In this document: positions 5,779 through 6,635 of the stretch, in pieces
Numbering within the stretch: position 1 is the first letter of the stretch
How the letters are laid out: each line of letters begins with the position of its first letter
Assembly: GCA_017354575.1 (NCBI GenBank)
Contig: JAFMQP010000227.1
Span: forward strand, 1 to 6,635
Direction of reading: 5' to 3'
DNA: 6,635 nucleotides
DNA from: Acidothermales bacterium
GTDB taxonomy: Bacteria > Actinomycetota > Actinomycetes > Streptosporangiales > WHST01
Notes under the pieces: model-generated
What the model was told of the DNA's origin: nothing
Seen by the model: the letters and a program-made list of their open reading frames with translations, nothing else
Database searches by the model: none
Program-made: the position numbers and the translations under genes

Positions 5779-5810
5779 GCAGTTACTGCAGGATGCATAT
5801 TACAATTTGT
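5779..5810. promoter_or_regulatory. Divergent promoter/operator region, dehydrogenase and LeuA-like genes
   Basis: This is an unusually AT-rich patch in a GC-rich window. It contains a palindrome GCAGT-T-ACTGC (5779-5789). Directly after comes ATGCATATTACAATTTGT (5793-5810), which carries the symmetric core ACAA-T-TTGT (5802-5810) and matches 13 of 18 bases of the site at 1630-1647. TACAAT (5801-5806) would serve as a -10 hexamer for the LeuA-like gene, placing transcription start about 30 nt before its ATG, but I see no good -35. An operator overlapping the promoter of one or both divergent genes is the likeliest reading. Confidence 0.45.
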
Positions 5811-5829
5811 GTATCTCTGCGCCACCATG

Positions 5830-5835
5830 AGGAGG
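5830..5835 (+). promoter_or_regulatory. Ribosome binding site of the LeuA-like gene
   Basis: A consensus AGGAGG lies 5 nt before the ATG at 5841. It is the strongest ribosome site in the window and fixes the start. Confidence 0.75.
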
Positions 5836-5840
5836 CCTAC

Positions 5841-6635
5841 ATGGCCGAGGCACGGCAGGAACCGTGGCACACCGACCAATGGTTCACCAGCCCCTGGAAC
5901 CATGCACCAGAAGTGGTGGAGCCCTTCAAGTTCCCGCCGTCGGTGGAAATCCATGACGTCACGTTGCGAGACGGCGAGCAACAAGCTGGCATCGAGTTCA
6001 CCTGCGACGACAAGGTCCGGATCGCGGAAGCGCTTGCCGAGGCCGGTGTGCAGCGCATCGAGGCGGGCCTTCCCGCGGTGTCCGCCGACGATGCCGAAGC
6101 CGTGCGCCGGATCGTGGCCATGGGCTCGTCGTCCAAGATCTACGCCTTCTCCCGCTGCATGGTCGACGACGTCAAGCAGGCGATCGACTGCGGTGTCGAC
6201 GGTGTCGTCATGGAGATACCGTCGAGCCGGCACCTGATCGAGCTCGGCTACCGATGGAGTGTGGAACGGGCCGTTGATCTCTCCGTCGAGGCGACGAAGT
6301 ACGCGCACGAGCAAGGCCTGCAGGTCTCGTTCTTCCCCATCGACGCCACCCGCGCCTCGATCGAGGACTACCTGAACCTGGTGGAGCAGGTGGCGCGAGA
6401 GGGCCACGTCGACGGGCTCGGGCTCGTCGACACGTTCGGGGTGCTCACGCCGCATGCGGTCGAGCGTTTCGTGACGTCGAGCAGGGAACGGCTCGACGTG
6501 CCGTTGGAGACGCACTTCCACATGGACTACGGCCTCGGCGTCGCCAACAGCGTCATCGCCGCGGCAGCGGGAGCCGGCGTCATCCAGACGACGGTCAGCG
6601 GTATCGGGGAGCGGGCCGGCAACACTCCTCTGGAG
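5841..6635 (+). CDS. LeuA/HMGL-like DRE-TIM metallolyase family protein, 5' part
   Basis: The first 265 residues of a gene continuing past the window encode a TIM-barrel enzyme of the isopropylmalate/homocitrate/citramalate synthase and HMG-CoA lyase superfamily, which make or break C-C bonds next to an acyl-CoA or keto acid. The start of the barrel is HDVTLRDGEQQ (38-48) with R43, D44 and E46. The metal pair is H225-F-H227 in HFHMDYG, and GIGERAGN (254-261) supplies the fourth ligand N261. The spacing of 34 from H227 to N261 equals H287 to N321 in M. tuberculosis LeuA. The canonical HxHND is HxHMD here. About 35 Trp/Pro-rich residues precede the barrel. Whether it has a C-terminal regulatory domain, and so whether it is synthase-like, cannot be seen. 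The catabolic neighbours suggest a role outside leucine synthesis, so I give no gene symbol. Confidence 0.88.
   Translation, partial: MAEARQEPWHTDQWFTSPWNHAPEVVEPFKFPPSVEIHDVTLRDGEQQAGIEFTCDDKVRIAEALAEAGVQRIEAGLPAVSADDAEAVRRIVAMGSSSKIYAFSRCMVDDVKQAIDCGVDGVVMEIPSSRHLIELGYRWSVERAVDLSVEATKYAHEQGLQVSFFPIDATRASIEDYLNLVEQVAREGHVDGLGLVDTFGVLTPHAVERFVTSSRERLDVPLETHFHMDYGLGVANSVIAAAAGAGVIQTTVSGIGERAGNTPLE

Noticed and set aside
5765..5794. TTGACG followed 18 nt later by CAGGAT as a plus-strand promoter
   Set aside because: The -35 looks good but the -10 is poor, and TACAAT further downstream is a better -10 with no matching -35. The pair was not called.
5745..6521. Upstream 259-codon extension of the dehydrogenase frame
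   Set aside because: The dehydrogenase family N-terminus and a strong ribosome site are at 5744. The extension is antisense to the LeuA-like gene and has no recognisable fold.
1..6635. tRNA or rRNA genes, CRISPR arrays, insertion sequences, attachment sites
   Set aside because: No repeated spacer pattern, transposase-like protein, terminal repeat or tRNA-like cloverleaf was seen on either strand.

Overview
The window looks like chromosomal DNA of a high-GC actinomycete. Codon third positions are overwhelmingly G or C, the lipoprotein signal and GGAG-type ribosome sites fit that group, and the flavin monooxygenase resembles 2,6-dihydroxypyridine 3-monooxygenase known from Arthrobacter. The genus cannot be fixed from the sequence alone.

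Layout from left to right. Positions 1-238 hold the 3' end of a plus-strand oxidoreductase, probably of the Gfo/Idh/MocA family. Its last part is displaced into another frame, which an extra GGCA tetranucleotide would explain. A perfect 11-bp hairpin (258-284) separates it from two minus-strand genes: a branched-chain-amino-acid-type ABC transporter solute-binding lipoprotein (start 1540) and, upstream of it, a carboxymuconolactone decarboxylase (CMD)/AhpD-like protein (start 2252). Divergent from the latter is a compact plus-strand run: a cyclase/kynurenine-formamidase-like metal hydrolase (2330-3019), a DHPH-like FAD monooxygenase (3048-4277) and a small cupin (4329-4727). A zinc alcohol dehydrogenase on the minus strand (5744-4731) converges on the cupin with a 3-nt gap. 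Divergent from it is a LeuA/HMGL-type DRE-TIM enzyme (5841 onward, cut by the window end).

This reads as an accessory catabolic locus for a small, probably aromatic or N-heteroaromatic, compound. A plausible division of labour is uptake by the binding protein, hydroxylation by the flavin monooxygenase, ring or amide opening by the cupin and cyclase, oxidation by the dehydrogenase, and C-C bond making or breaking by the LeuA-like enzyme and perhaps the CMD protein. The substrate is not identifiable from sequence, and no regulator, permease or ATPase gene lies in the window. Two promoter regions about 4.2 kb apart, upstream of the binding protein and between the dehydrogenase and the LeuA-like gene, share an 18-nt motif (ATGCAT-N3-ACAA-N2-TGT). 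It could be the operator of a common regulator.
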